A DNA stretch of 7,338 bases, from the NCBI GenBank assembly GCA_031280545.1, contig JAITGP010000034.1, forward strand, positions 1 through 7,338. The letters are read 5' to 3'. Each line of letters opens with the position of its first letter. Within the stretch, counting starts at the first letter, position 1. This stretch comes from Candidatus Peribacteria bacterium. GTDB taxonomy: Bacteria; Patescibacteria; JAEDAM01; Absconditabacterales; Absconditicoccaceae. Position numbers and translations under genes: made by a program. The notes beneath the pieces are model-generated. The model was not told the DNA's origin, made no database searches, and saw nothing but the letters and a program-made list of their open reading frames with translations. Shown here piece by piece: positions 1 through 5,689 of the stretch.

Positions 1-18
1 GATTTGATTTTTATCCAT
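1..18 (-). CDS. possible start of a gene running off the left edge
   Basis: On the minus strand an ATG at 18-16 opens a frame reading MDKNQI up to the window edge. A TATAAT hexamer lies 31 bases upstream (54-49), but no -35 box is seen at a normal distance and there is no Shine-Dalgarno motif. Six codons cannot identify a product or prove that the frame is used. The position, just after the greA terminator cluster and on the same strand, would suit a separate downstream gene. Confidence 0.2.
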
Positions 19-63
19 TTTGGTAAGATTTCAGAAGATGTAAATAAGATTATAGATGTAAAA

Positions 64-79
64 TCCCGAACCTTCGGGA
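64..79 (-). terminator. distal hairpin of the greA terminator cluster
   Basis: TCCCGAA and TTCGGGA form a short, tight inverted repeat. On the minus strand it is followed by ATTTTAC, a weak U-tract. It lies about 80 bases beyond the greA stop codon and would catch transcripts that pass the hairpin at 91-108. Confidence 0.45.
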
Positions 80-83
80 AGAT

Positions 84-108
84 TATAAAACCACGCAGTT
101 CTGCGTGG
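84..108 (-). terminator. intrinsic terminator downstream of greA
   Basis: CCACGCAG (91-98) and CTGCGTGG (101-108) are perfectly complementary with only TT between them, so the real fold is about 7 bp closed by a 4-base loop. On the minus strand the stem runs directly into TTTTAT, the arrangement of a Rho-independent terminator. It would end the hpf-like/greA transcript. Confidence 0.6.
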
Positions 109-128
109 CCTCGTACGGAGCTACGGGG
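109..128. repeat. third hairpin of the cluster after greA
   Basis: CCTCGTA (109-115) pairs with TACGGGG (122-128) through 7 bp including one G-T pair, around the loop CGGAGC. It abuts the terminator stem at 91-108 with no spacer. No T-run follows on either strand, so alone it is not a terminator. It may extend the 3' structure of the greA transcript or be the remnant of a palindromic repeat. Confidence 0.4.
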
Positions 129-161
129 GATTACAGAAGATTTGTGGATATCCTTTATTGT

Positions 162-656
162 TTATCCAATGCTCAGAATTTTTACATCTTTTCTCGTGGT
201 AGCTAATCTCATTTTTACGGTATCTCCTACAGCTTTCCCTCTGATCGCTTGTCCAAGAGGTGAATCCAGAGAAACGAGAAGATTTTCATCTTTAGTTCCT
301 ACTTCTCCGCTTCCCACGATGGTCACTTCGTATTCTTTGTCTTCGTCTTCGATTTTTACTTTTACTTTAGATCAGAATTCTACTACTTTTTTGGATTTAT
401 CGGTTTTTTCCGCTCCATCTGCTTCATCAACGATTTCTACATCTTCGATCAATTCTTCGATTTGTTTCATTCTAGAATTGATAAAATCCTTTTCTTCGAG
501 TGCAGATTTGTAATCAAAGTTTTCTGAGAGATCTCCCATTTCTTTTGCTTCTGCAAGGGTGACCAAAACGGCTGGGAGTCTGACCTGTTTGAGCTCTGAA
601 AGTTCGTTTACGAGTTTTTCATATCCTTCTCTACTAATTTTTTTTGTGTGTGCCAT
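162..656 (-). CDS. greA: transcription elongation factor GreA
   Basis: GreA enters the RNA polymerase secondary channel and stimulates cleavage of backtracked RNA so that stalled complexes resume. The 164-aa product is close to the usual length of about 158. The N-terminal coiled coil (about 1-78) carries the tip motif GDLSENFDY (41-49), in which D42 and E45 match the acidic pair that acts at the polymerase active site. The C-terminal FKBP-like domain (about 90-164) shows VTIVGSGEVG, SPLGQAIRGKAVGD and a final KILSIG, all typical of the family. One in-frame TGA (372-374, codon 95) falls in VVEF-G-SKVKV, where GreA proteins usually have FG. Read as a stop, it would remove the C-terminal domain. 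The start gives the normal N-terminus, but no Shine-Dalgarno is visible. The gene begins 30 bases after the hpf-like stop, with no terminator between them, so co-transcription is likely. Confidence 0.95.
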
Positions 657-686
657 AGGCGTAGTGCATAAAAAATAAAATACCGA

Positions 687-1043
687 TTATTTGAAAAGTC
701 TTTTTCGTCCGAAGACTCCGAGAAGTGATCTTTTTCGTTTATCGAAAGCATGTGTAATCAGGTCTGTAGCTACTTTAAATCCTTGATGACTGTCGGTGAT
801 GAATTTTTCTCCATCTGCGGTGAAGACAAAATCAGATTCATATTTTCCTTGTTTATTTTTGGTGATCGTATATTCGATACTTACTTTAGCATCTGGGTTT
901 TTGCTGTATACTTTTTTGAGGATAGCTTGGCACTTGTTATTGAGTTGGTGTTGTACAAGTTTTTTGATGTCGGCTTGCATCACTTCGGATACATCGACAA
1001 ATCTTTCTTTAAGTTCGGTCACAGTAAGAAGAGGTTCTGCCAT
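687..1043 (-). CDS. HPF/RaiA-like ribosome hibernation protein (probable)
   Basis: The product is a 118-aa basic, soluble protein with no in-frame TGA. Its order of elements resembles HPF/RaiA (sigma-54 modulation) proteins, which sit in the decoding region of idle ribosomes and shut translation down. A long first helix (about 22-46, ADIKKLVQHQLNNK) is followed by strands KVSIEYTIT (53-61) and YESDFVFTADG (68-78). The second helix, FKVATDLITHAFDKRKRSLL (89-108), looks like the family's YAAID.A.DKLERQL segment. The tail GRKRLFK is strongly basic. The resemblance is by eye and weak in the N-terminal part, so another small RNA- or ribosome-binding protein remains possible. It is the first gene of a likely two-gene unit with greA, which fits a stalling and stress theme. 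No Shine-Dalgarno precedes the ATG. Confidence 0.5.
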   Translation of the reverse strand: MAEPLLTVTELKERFVDVSEVMQADIKKLVQHQLNNKCQAILKKVYSKNPDAKVSIEYTITKNKQGKYESDFVFTADGEKFITDSHQGFKVATDLITHAFDKRKRSLLGVFGRKRLFK

Positions 1044-1063
1044 TGGAATAGTATGGATTAAGA

Positions 1064-1091
1064 AATAAAAGCATCAATACTTTCTTTTCAA
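1064..1091 (-). promoter_or_regulatory. candidate promoter for the hpf-like/greA unit
   Basis: On the minus strand TTGAAA (1091-1086) and TTTATT (1069-1064) are 16 bp apart, with a predicted leader of only about 14-20 bases before the ATG at 1043. The -35 is 5 of 6 to consensus but the -10 only 4 of 6, so support is modest in such AT-rich DNA. Confidence 0.3.
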
Positions 1092-1107
1092 GATAAAGAA
1101 AAGCCAG

Positions 1108-1125
1108 AAAAAAGCAACTCTTTTT
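1108..1125 (-). terminator. weak terminator-like hairpin at the end of the Nudix gene
   Basis: On the minus strand AAAAAG-AGTTG-CTTTTTT overlaps the TAA stop of the Nudix gene. It forms a 6-bp, almost pure A-T stem running into a T-tract. The low GC content makes efficient termination doubtful, so some read-through into the hpf-like gene is possible. Confidence 0.3.
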
Positions 1126-1624
1126 ACTTCAATTTTTCGAGAAAGTCTTTTTTTACATTCTGATTTTTTTGGTCATCTTTCACCAAAAAGTAGCTTTTCC
1201 TAAAGAGTTCTCTGATATCTTCATAATACACCAGATTAATTATTTCTTGGATCGTATACCATTTATAAATTCCGATATATCCCTCCCCTTCTATAAGTTT
1301 AATGGCATCGGGAGAGCCGGTATATTTCATCAAAAAATAGGTCACGTCTTTATCTAAATGTCCTCTTTTGGTTTCACTACTCCTAAGGGAGGTCGTTCAG
1401 AGTAATTGTTTTACAATGAGATGTTCTTTTTTGATTCCGGTTTCTTCTCAGATTTCTCTGATTGCGGATTCTTTTTCGGTTTCGCCCATTTGGATTTTCC
1501 CTTTTGGGGCAACTCGTTCGATTTTTCAGGATAAAGCATGGCGTTTAATTAGGAGATAACGTGGTTCTCCATCGGAAGCAATATAATAAATAATACCTCC
1601 AGCACTTTGGACAATTTCAGGCAT
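1124..1624 (-). CDS. Nudix hydrolase
   Basis: Nudix enzymes hydrolyse nucleoside diphosphates linked to another group, such as oxidised dNTPs, ADP-ribose or capped nucleotides, using metal bound by the Nudix box. The full box is present: G42, E48, then R56-E57-I58-G59-E60-E61-T62-G63-I64, matching Gx5Ex7REUxEExGU with catalytic E57, E60 and E61. The 166-aa length is normal for a single-domain enzyme. Before the box come SAGGIIYYI (7-15) and RYLLIKR (22-28), the usual first strands. Three in-frame TGA codons (1526-1528, 1448-1450, 1397-1399) encode residues 33, 59 and 76. The one at 59 lies inside the Nudix box, so a standard-code reading destroys the active site. The substrate cannot be told from the sequence. 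The start is the ATG just before PEIVQSAGG, without a Shine-Dalgarno. Confidence 0.9.
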
Positions 1625-1660
1625 AATAGATGAGGATGAAAGATAAATGATATTGATTTC

Positions 1661-1688
1661 TTTTTAATCAAAGGGCTTACGTTTTCAA
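1661..1688 (-). promoter_or_regulatory. candidate promoter for the Nudix gene
   Basis: TTGAAA (1688-1683) and TAAAAA (1666-1661) on the minus strand are separated by 16 bp. They lie just after the terminator of the upstream membrane-protein gene, which is where a new promoter would be needed. The leader would be about 30 bases. Confidence 0.35.
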
Positions 1689-1697
1689 GAGGAAGTG

Positions 1698-1723
1698 AAA
1701 ACCGCCCCTCTATACAGGGACGG
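1698..1723 (-). terminator. intrinsic terminator of the two-helix membrane protein gene
   Basis: On the minus strand CCGTCCCT (1723-1716) pairs with the complementary arm ending GGGGCGG (1708-1702) around a loop of about 6 bases, with one G-T pair, followed by TTTTC. The stem starts 6 bases after the TAG stop of the gene at 1730-2080. It has high GC content in AT-rich DNA and is a convincing Rho-independent terminator. Confidence 0.75.
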
Positions 1724-1729
1724 CTTAGA

Positions 1730-2080
1730 CTACATTTCTTTGACACCTTTTTTGAAGATGTCGTCGATTTCCTGTATCACAAGAAGCATTTCAGCTTTTC
1801 TTGTGGCATTTTTTGCTTCTACAACTTTACGTTCAAGATACGCTTTAGTTTTCTGTAATCTCCTACTAAAACCCGCATGAATATACACATACATGATGAG
1901 TCTTCCTGCCAAAAGGAGGGAAAGAAAAATAAGACTCGTGGCGACTAAGATGACCTTTCCTTGGAAGAAAACCACCACGAACAAGAAAATAAAGAAGAGA
2001 AGTACATTCAGAGCATAATAGAGAAGATACTCTCCTAAATTCGCTCTTTTCTGATACTTGAGGAATGATTTGCTTTTCAT
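1730..2080 (-). CDS. small membrane protein with two helices and a cytoplasmic coiled-coil tail
   Basis: I do not recognise a family. The 116-aa product has a basic N-terminus (MKSKSFLKYQKR) and two closely spaced hydrophobic segments at about 19-41 (rich in F, L and V) and 44-68. A charged, probably helical tail (about 72-116) is rich in K, R and E with a heptad-like pattern. The positive-inside rule puts both ends in the cytoplasm as a helical hairpin. There is no signal peptidase site and no catalytic motif. The start is well constrained: an in-frame TAA lies four codons upstream of the ATG. It has its own candidate promoter and a strong terminator, so it appears to be a single-gene unit. 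No in-frame TGA is present. Confidence 0.75.
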   Translation of the reverse strand: MKSKSFLKYQKRANLGEYLLYYALNVLLFFIFLFVVVFFQGKVILVATSLIFLSLLLAGRLIMYVYIHAGFSRRLQKTKAYLERKVVEAKNATRKAEMLLVIQEIDDIFKKGVKEM

Positions 2081-2126
2081 GGTAGTACTTTTTTAGGTTT
2101 GTATTAGAGTTTTATTTTATTTCTTC

Positions 2127-2154
2127 TTGATACACAATTTAGTATTCAAGTCAA
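2127..2154 (-). promoter_or_regulatory. candidate promoter for the two-helix membrane protein
   Basis: TTGACT (2154-2149, 5 of 6 to consensus) and TATCAA (2132-2127, 4 of 6) are 16 bp apart on the minus strand, about 45 bases before the ATG. The rest of the 2081-2199 gap is AT-rich and shows no other structure. Confidence 0.4.
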
Positions 2155-2199
2155 CCCATAATTTTAAAAATCAGATTGAGGAAAAAGAAAGTTTCGTCA

Positions 2200-2703
2200 T
2201 TACGATAAATCGCCCTGAGATACAGAGCGATTTTTTCTTCACATTGTCATTTCATTTGGATAAGTTACAGTTTCTGAGGGAAGGCAAGTTCCTTTGTCCC
2301 TCTTGAAAAATTTTTCCAAAGAGAGGACCAGTTGTCGAAAGCATGAGCCATTTTTCTTATTTTTTTCATATTTTTCAGCTTCTTTTGCTTTTGGAGCTTG
2401 TTCTATTTTGAGAAGCTTGCTCATTTTCTGAAAGGCAAGTTCCTTCAAGTCGTCTGAAGAGTGTTCATAAATAAATTCCCACTCAGCGAAAGTCTGAGCA
2501 GTTTCTCCCATTTTTTTCCGAGCAAGCATCCTCAGCATCTCCTTGTTTGACATATCTTCGAATATTGCTTTCCATTCAGCATACGTACGGTCTACTTCTC
2601 CTATTTTCCGCAGAATAAGATGTTTTATTTGATCCCAGTACTCATGGTGATTATAAAGCTGACACCATTCTTTAGAAGTAAGGGTATAAGTCGCCGTGCT
2701 CAT
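2200..2703 (-). CDS. repeat protein with three tandem ~31-residue helical units
   Basis: The product is a 167-aa soluble protein of unknown function. Residues 12-42, 43-73 and 74 to about 99 are copies of one unit. Each opens with EW (EWCQLY, EWKAIF, EWEFIY) and contains a helix ending in a lysine-hydrophobic pair (RKIGE, KKMGE, QKMSK). The first two close with TYA or TFA before the next EW. Units 1 and 2 are both exactly 31 residues. Such helical solenoids usually bind proteins or nucleic acids. The rest is a lysine- and glutamate-rich linker and a basic tail. In the standard code it would stop at TGA 2239-2241 after 154 aa. In code 25 it gains 13 residues, ending at TAA 2200-2202 and crossing a hairpin. 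The ATG is the only plausible start; there is no Shine-Dalgarno. It is divergent from the helicase gene. Confidence 0.75.
2207..2238. terminator. terminator hairpin overlapping the 3' end of the repeat protein gene
   Basis: AAATCGC (2207-2213) pairs with GCGATTT (2227-2233), and an inner CTG/CAG stem (2215-2217 with 2223-2225) stacks above one mismatch. The T-run TTTTTTCTTC follows on the plus strand; the minus-strand side ends only in TTTATCG. It may therefore act mainly on plus-strand (antisense) transcription, or in both directions. Under code 25 it lies inside the last codons of the repeat protein gene. Confidence 0.5.
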
Positions 2704-2746
2704 TTTTCGTCAAGTCTATTTGTAAATATTTTCCAAAAAACTGAGA

Positions 2747-2774
2747 TTGAAGAAAGCACCCTTTTTCGTATATA
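2747..2774 (+). promoter_or_regulatory. candidate promoter of the helicase gene
   Basis: TTGAAG (2747-2752) and TATATA (2769-2774) are separated by 16 bp, with a predicted start near 2781 and a leader of about 36 bases. The -10 lies in an 8-base TATATATA tract that is also usable on the other strand. Confidence 0.4.
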
Positions 2775-2798
2775 TAGAAGTAATGCATATTTTATCAA
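2771..2798 (-). promoter_or_regulatory. candidate divergent promoter of the repeat protein gene
   Basis: On the minus strand TTGATA (2798-2793, 5 of 6) and TATATA (2776-2771) are 16 bp apart. Its -10 overlaps four bases of the helicase -10. The predicted leader is about 60 bases. RNA polymerase could not occupy both promoters at once. Confidence 0.4.
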
Positions 2799-2816
2799 AA
2801 GATTTAAAAAACCTCA

Positions 2817-5111
2817 ATGAATATCAAAGACTACATCGCCTCAAAACTTAATGACGAACAGACTAAAGCCGCTCTTCACACTGACACGGCTTCTTTAATT
2901 ATCGCGGGAGCTGGTTCGTGAAAAACGAGGGTGCTGACCTATAAAATCGCCTACCTGCTTCGATGACTAAATGTGCCTGTGCAGAGAGTGCTTTCCGTGA
3001 CGTTTACGAATAAAGCAGCGAATGAGATGAAAGAGAGGTTGGTGCAGATAAGTGAGGAAATTCCGAATGATGTTGCGTCAAACAGTAGAGACAGGGCTTG
3101 TCCCTGTCCGAATGAAACACAAGTTCAAAACAATGACGACCTTTCCGACTTCATTTCCGCAATGGAAAAATCAACGCCGAAGCAAAATCAGACTTTTCAA
3201 CTTCGTGCTTTCGACTTAAAGTGGATCGGGACATTTCACTCCATTTTCCTCAAAATTCTGAAAGAGGATATTGATAAACTCGGGATGAAGTACAATAAGA
3301 ACTTTGGAATTTTGGATAGTGGGGATAGTACGAGTATCGTGAAAGAAATTCTGAAAAGGCTGAACCTCTGAGATGTTTTCAAGCCGAACGAGGTCAAAGG
3401 GTTTATCTCGAAACAGAAGAATAACGGAGTTTTACCCTCAGATTTTTTGAAAGGTGTAGATTCCAATTATGATGAAACGATGGGAAAAGTGTATGAGGAA
3501 TATCAGAAAGCCCTCGAAATTGCGAATTCGCTCGATTTTGATGATCTGCTTTTACTCCCCTATTTGTTATTCACGAAGCATAAGGAAACCTTGCAGAAAC
3601 GGCAGAACCACTTTGATTATATCCTCGTGGACGAGGCACAAGACACGAACCGAATTCAGTTTGAGCTGATGAAGTTGATGACGGGAGGCGGGGCGATTAT
3701 CACGATGATTGGTGATGATTTTCAGAGTATTTACGGTCGACGTGGGGCGTTGATGGAGAATTTTCTCAATGTGAAGAGGTATCGACCCGATATTCAGATG
3801 TTCAAATTGCAAATCAACTACCGCTCAAAACCGCATATCGTGCAGGCGGGGAATGCCGTGATTAAGCACAATGTGAACCAGTACGAGAAAAATATCGTCG
3901 CTCATCGCGAGGGAAACGACAAAATCACGATTTTTTCGCATAATAGCGATATTGACGAGGCGGCGAATACTGTGGAGCTGATTAAAAAGATGAAAAATGG
4001 CTGAAAGCTGACTTCTCGAGGGCAGGTAGCGATTTTATATAGGACGAATTCCCAATCTTCGATTTTTGAGAATATCTTTTTGCAAGAGGGAATTCCCTAC
4101 AAAATTCGGGGGGCATTCAAATTTTTCGAGAGGAAAGAGATTAAAGATGTGCTGGCTTATTTGAAATATTTTCTGAACCCGCTAGATAATGTGGCTCTGA
4201 AGAGGATTATCAACACCCCCAATAGAAAAATCTGAGATACGACCTTTGAAAAGATTTCGGATTATTCTGTACAGCACGGCGTTTCGATTTATGAAACGAT
4301 TAGTCAGATGTGGAAAGGGGAAATTCCCACTGAAGAGTTGAAAATTGTGCCACAGGCGATGACGGGAGTCAAGAACTTTATTTTGGTGATTGAGGAATTG
4401 AGGAAGCTGTTGCCCGAAGTGACACCGTCAGATTTTATTGAAACTTTGGTGAAGAAAATTCACTATCGCGACCACCTCGTGAAAGAAGAATGAGGCGAGC
4501 AACAAGCAGATGAAAAGTATGAAAATATCGGTCAGCTCATCAATATGGCGAGCAAATATATCGAGAAAGGTGAAGAGACGTTGAGGCAATTTATGGAGGA
4601 AGTGACGCTACTCTCCGATATTTCTGAGAATGAGAAGGGGGATATTGACGCGGTGAAGCTAATGACGGTACATTCGAGTAAGGGACTGGAATTTCCGATG
4701 GTATTCGTAGTTGGATTGGAAGATAATATGTTCCCTTTGAGTAATTCAATGCTTGAGCCGAAATTATTAGAAGAGGAAAGAAGGCTGATGTATGTTGCCG
4801 TGACGAGGGCCAAAGATGTGCTGTTTTTGTCCTGTGCTGCGAGTAGAATGACGTGGGGACAGACGAAAATGAATCCACCAAGCAGATTTTTAGATGAGTT
4901 GCCTGCCGATTTGGTGAAGAAGTATGATTTGTCAGGAGGAATGGAGAGAGAAGAAGTGAGCAATGTGAGTGAAGGTGATACGGTGAGGCACAAGCTGTTT
5001 GGGAATGGGTATGTGATGGAAGTGTGGAATAATATGGCGATTGTGAAGTTCCATAATCCGAAGTTTGGGTTGAGGAAGGTAGAGTTGAGATTTTTGGAGG
5101 TGGTAGGGTAA
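2817..5111 (+). CDS. UvrD/PcrA-type superfamily 1 DNA helicase
   Basis: This is an ATP-driven 3'-5' DNA helicase of the UvrD/PcrA/Rep group, used in repair and replication restart. The 764-aa product has every family motif: Q motif LNDEQ (11-15), Walker A GAGSGKT (31-37), Ia [11 protein letters not shown] (61-71), Ib GTFHSIF (138-144), Walker B VDEAQD (271-276), [34 protein letters not shown] (617-626) and [17 protein letters not shown] (652-666). The end, [17 protein letters not shown] onward, matches the Tudor-like C-terminal domain of PcrA/UvrD. Six in-frame TGA codons (2919, 2964, 3369, 4002, 4233, 4491) encode residues 35, 50, 185, 396, 473 and 559. Residue 35 is the invariant Walker A glycine. 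Residues about 85-129 are an unconserved insertion. Family rank (UvrD, PcrA or Rep) is not settled. Codons favour GTG, CTG and GAG, unlike the AT-rich genes to the right. There is no Shine-Dalgarno. Confidence 0.95.
3069..3203 (+). repeat. in-frame palindrome-bearing insertion inside the helicase
   Basis: Motif Ia (EMKERL) and motif Ib (GTFHS) are normally about 25 residues apart in PcrA/UvrD. Here roughly 40 extra polar residues (about 85-129, rich in N, Q, S, D and P) intervene. Near its start is a perfect inverted repeat, GACAGGG (3090-3096), CTTGT loop, CCCTGTC (3102-3108), encoding RDRACPCP. The frame is kept and the helicase is otherwise intact. The boundaries are approximate and inferred from the family layout. 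Confidence 0.55.
5064..5108 (+). repeat. direct repeat copy 1: 3' end of the helicase gene
   Basis: These bases encode [15 protein letters not shown], the last residues of the helicase. The first 42 bases recur at 6478-6519 with four mismatches, all at silent third positions. This copy is the intact gene end. Confidence 0.8.
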
Positions 5112-5126
5112 ATAATCATAATTCGT

Positions 5127-5160
5127 AAAAAATCCTCCAAGAAAAACAAGGAGGAGTTTT
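5127..5160. terminator. bidirectional terminator between the helicase and the small membrane protein
   Basis: TCCTCC (5133-5138) pairs with GGAGGA (5150-5155) around an 11-base A-rich loop. The minus strand has TTTTTT directly after the stem (5132-5127); the plus strand has GTTTT (5156-5160). It sits between converging genes and can serve both. The minus direction, for the gene at 5169-5462, looks stronger. Confidence 0.7.
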
Positions 5161-5168
5161 GAATGATT

Positions 5169-5462
5169 TTATTCTTCTGGATCTGGATCCATTTTATCCA
5201 GTCCATATATTTTATACATACACCACAGGGAGAAAACTGTTGTTACAACAACACAAATAGCGAAAACAAGTATATCCAGCCAGCTAGACCCAGTAGATAA
5301 ATACTCTACTCCATTTATGATAACCCAATTACAGGGGATGTAACCTCTCACAACATGGTATAGAAACATTATACCTATTCCAGGCACTAATCCCAACAGT
5401 AAACTAATGGGGATACTAATGATAAACACTACTTCAACAATTACTTTTTTTAAATTTTTCAT
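5169..5462 (-). CDS. small hydrophobic membrane protein, unknown family
   Basis: The 97-aa product starts with MKNLKK. It has a long hydrophobic stretch (about 7-36, perhaps one helix plus a bend at LVPGIG), an outer loop of about 24 residues with one cysteine, and a second helix at about 62-84. The tail KIYGLDKMDPDPEE is acidic. I do not recognise it, and no enzymatic motif is visible. The frame is open further upstream, and a TTG at 5507 preceded by GGAAGG could add 15 lysine-rich residues; I prefer the ATG at 5462. A strong promoter (5588-5561) drives it and a terminator ends it, so it is a one-gene unit. It is divergent from the TrmB-like regulator, and that pairing suggests the regulator may control it. 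No in-frame TGA occurs. Confidence 0.7.
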   Translation of the reverse strand: MKNLKKVIVEVVFIISIPISLLLGLVPGIGIMFLYHVVRGYIPCNWVIINGVEYLSTGSSWLDILVFAICVVVTTVFSLWCMYKIYGLDKMDPDPEE

Positions 5463-5560
5463 TTTATTTTTCGACTTGCCTGCCTTCACAGACTTTTTGT
5501 TACACAAACTATTCCGCCTTCCGAATAATCTGCTTTTTTTATTTTTATTTTGATAATGTT

Positions 5561-5588
5561 AGTATATATATTTTGTGTTTAATGTCAA
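5561..5588 (-). promoter_or_regulatory. promoter of the small membrane protein gene
   Basis: On the minus strand a perfect TTGACA (5588-5583) and TATACT (5566-5561, 5 of 6) are 16 bp apart. This is the best sigma-70-type match in the window. Transcription would start near 5554, giving a leader of about 90 bases to the ATG or 47 to the alternative TTG. Confidence 0.65.
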
Positions 5589-5602
5589 TATATTTTTCAA
5601 AC

Positions 5603-5621
5603 TATAATCGGTATAATCCGA
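5603..5621. promoter_or_regulatory. candidate operator in the divergent control region
   Basis: TCGG-TATAAT-CCGA (5608-5621) has complementary 4-base arms around an AT core. It overlaps a tandem pair TATAATCGG-TATAATCCG (5603-5620). It lies between the -35 boxes of the two divergent promoters. The half-site ATAATCCGA (5613-5621) returns inverted as TCGGATTAT at 5730-5738, inside the start of the regulator gene. Winged-helix regulators often bind such sites next to their own gene. Binding is inferred. Confidence 0.4.
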
Positions 5622-5629
5622 CGATAAAT

Positions 5630-5657
5630 TTGATTTCTCTAAAAAAATGAGTATCAT
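5630..5657 (+). promoter_or_regulatory. candidate promoter of the TrmB-like regulator gene
   Basis: TTGATT (5630-5635) and TATCAT (5652-5657, 5 of 6) are 16 bp apart, with a leader of about 26 bases. A TATAAT at 5657-5662 is an alternative -10 but has no -35 at a normal distance. Confidence 0.35.
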
Positions 5658-5689
5658 ATAATTAAGCTTTATATTTCCTATATTATAAA

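Noticed and set aside
4..513. A 169-aa open frame on the plus strand
   Set aside because: It lies antisense to greA, whose family motifs are unmistakable, and its serine- and phenylalanine-rich product looks like a shadow of the real gene.
750..1068. Two plus-strand frames of 90-103 aa
   Set aside because: They are antisense to the hpf-like gene, overlap each other and have no promoter or recognisable content.
1549..1746. A 65-aa minus-strand frame before the Nudix gene
   Set aside because: It crosses the terminator at 1698-1723 and overlaps the N-terminus of the Nudix protein in another frame.
2919..2921. UGA as tryptophan (code 4) or selenocysteine
   Set aside because: Tryptophan in place of the Walker A glycine would abolish nucleotide binding, and normal TGG codons occur. 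Selenocysteine would not recur at so many unrelated, glycine-like sites without a SECIS element.
2817..5111. Helicase as a pseudogene with several nonsense mutations
   Set aside because: All six interruptions are TGA, never TAA or TAG, the frame never shifts, and every motif is intact. Other genes in the window show the same pattern.
4532..5206. A 224-aa open frame on the minus strand
   Set aside because: It is antisense to helicase motifs V and VI and the C-terminal domain; the length is a by-product of the helicase codon use.
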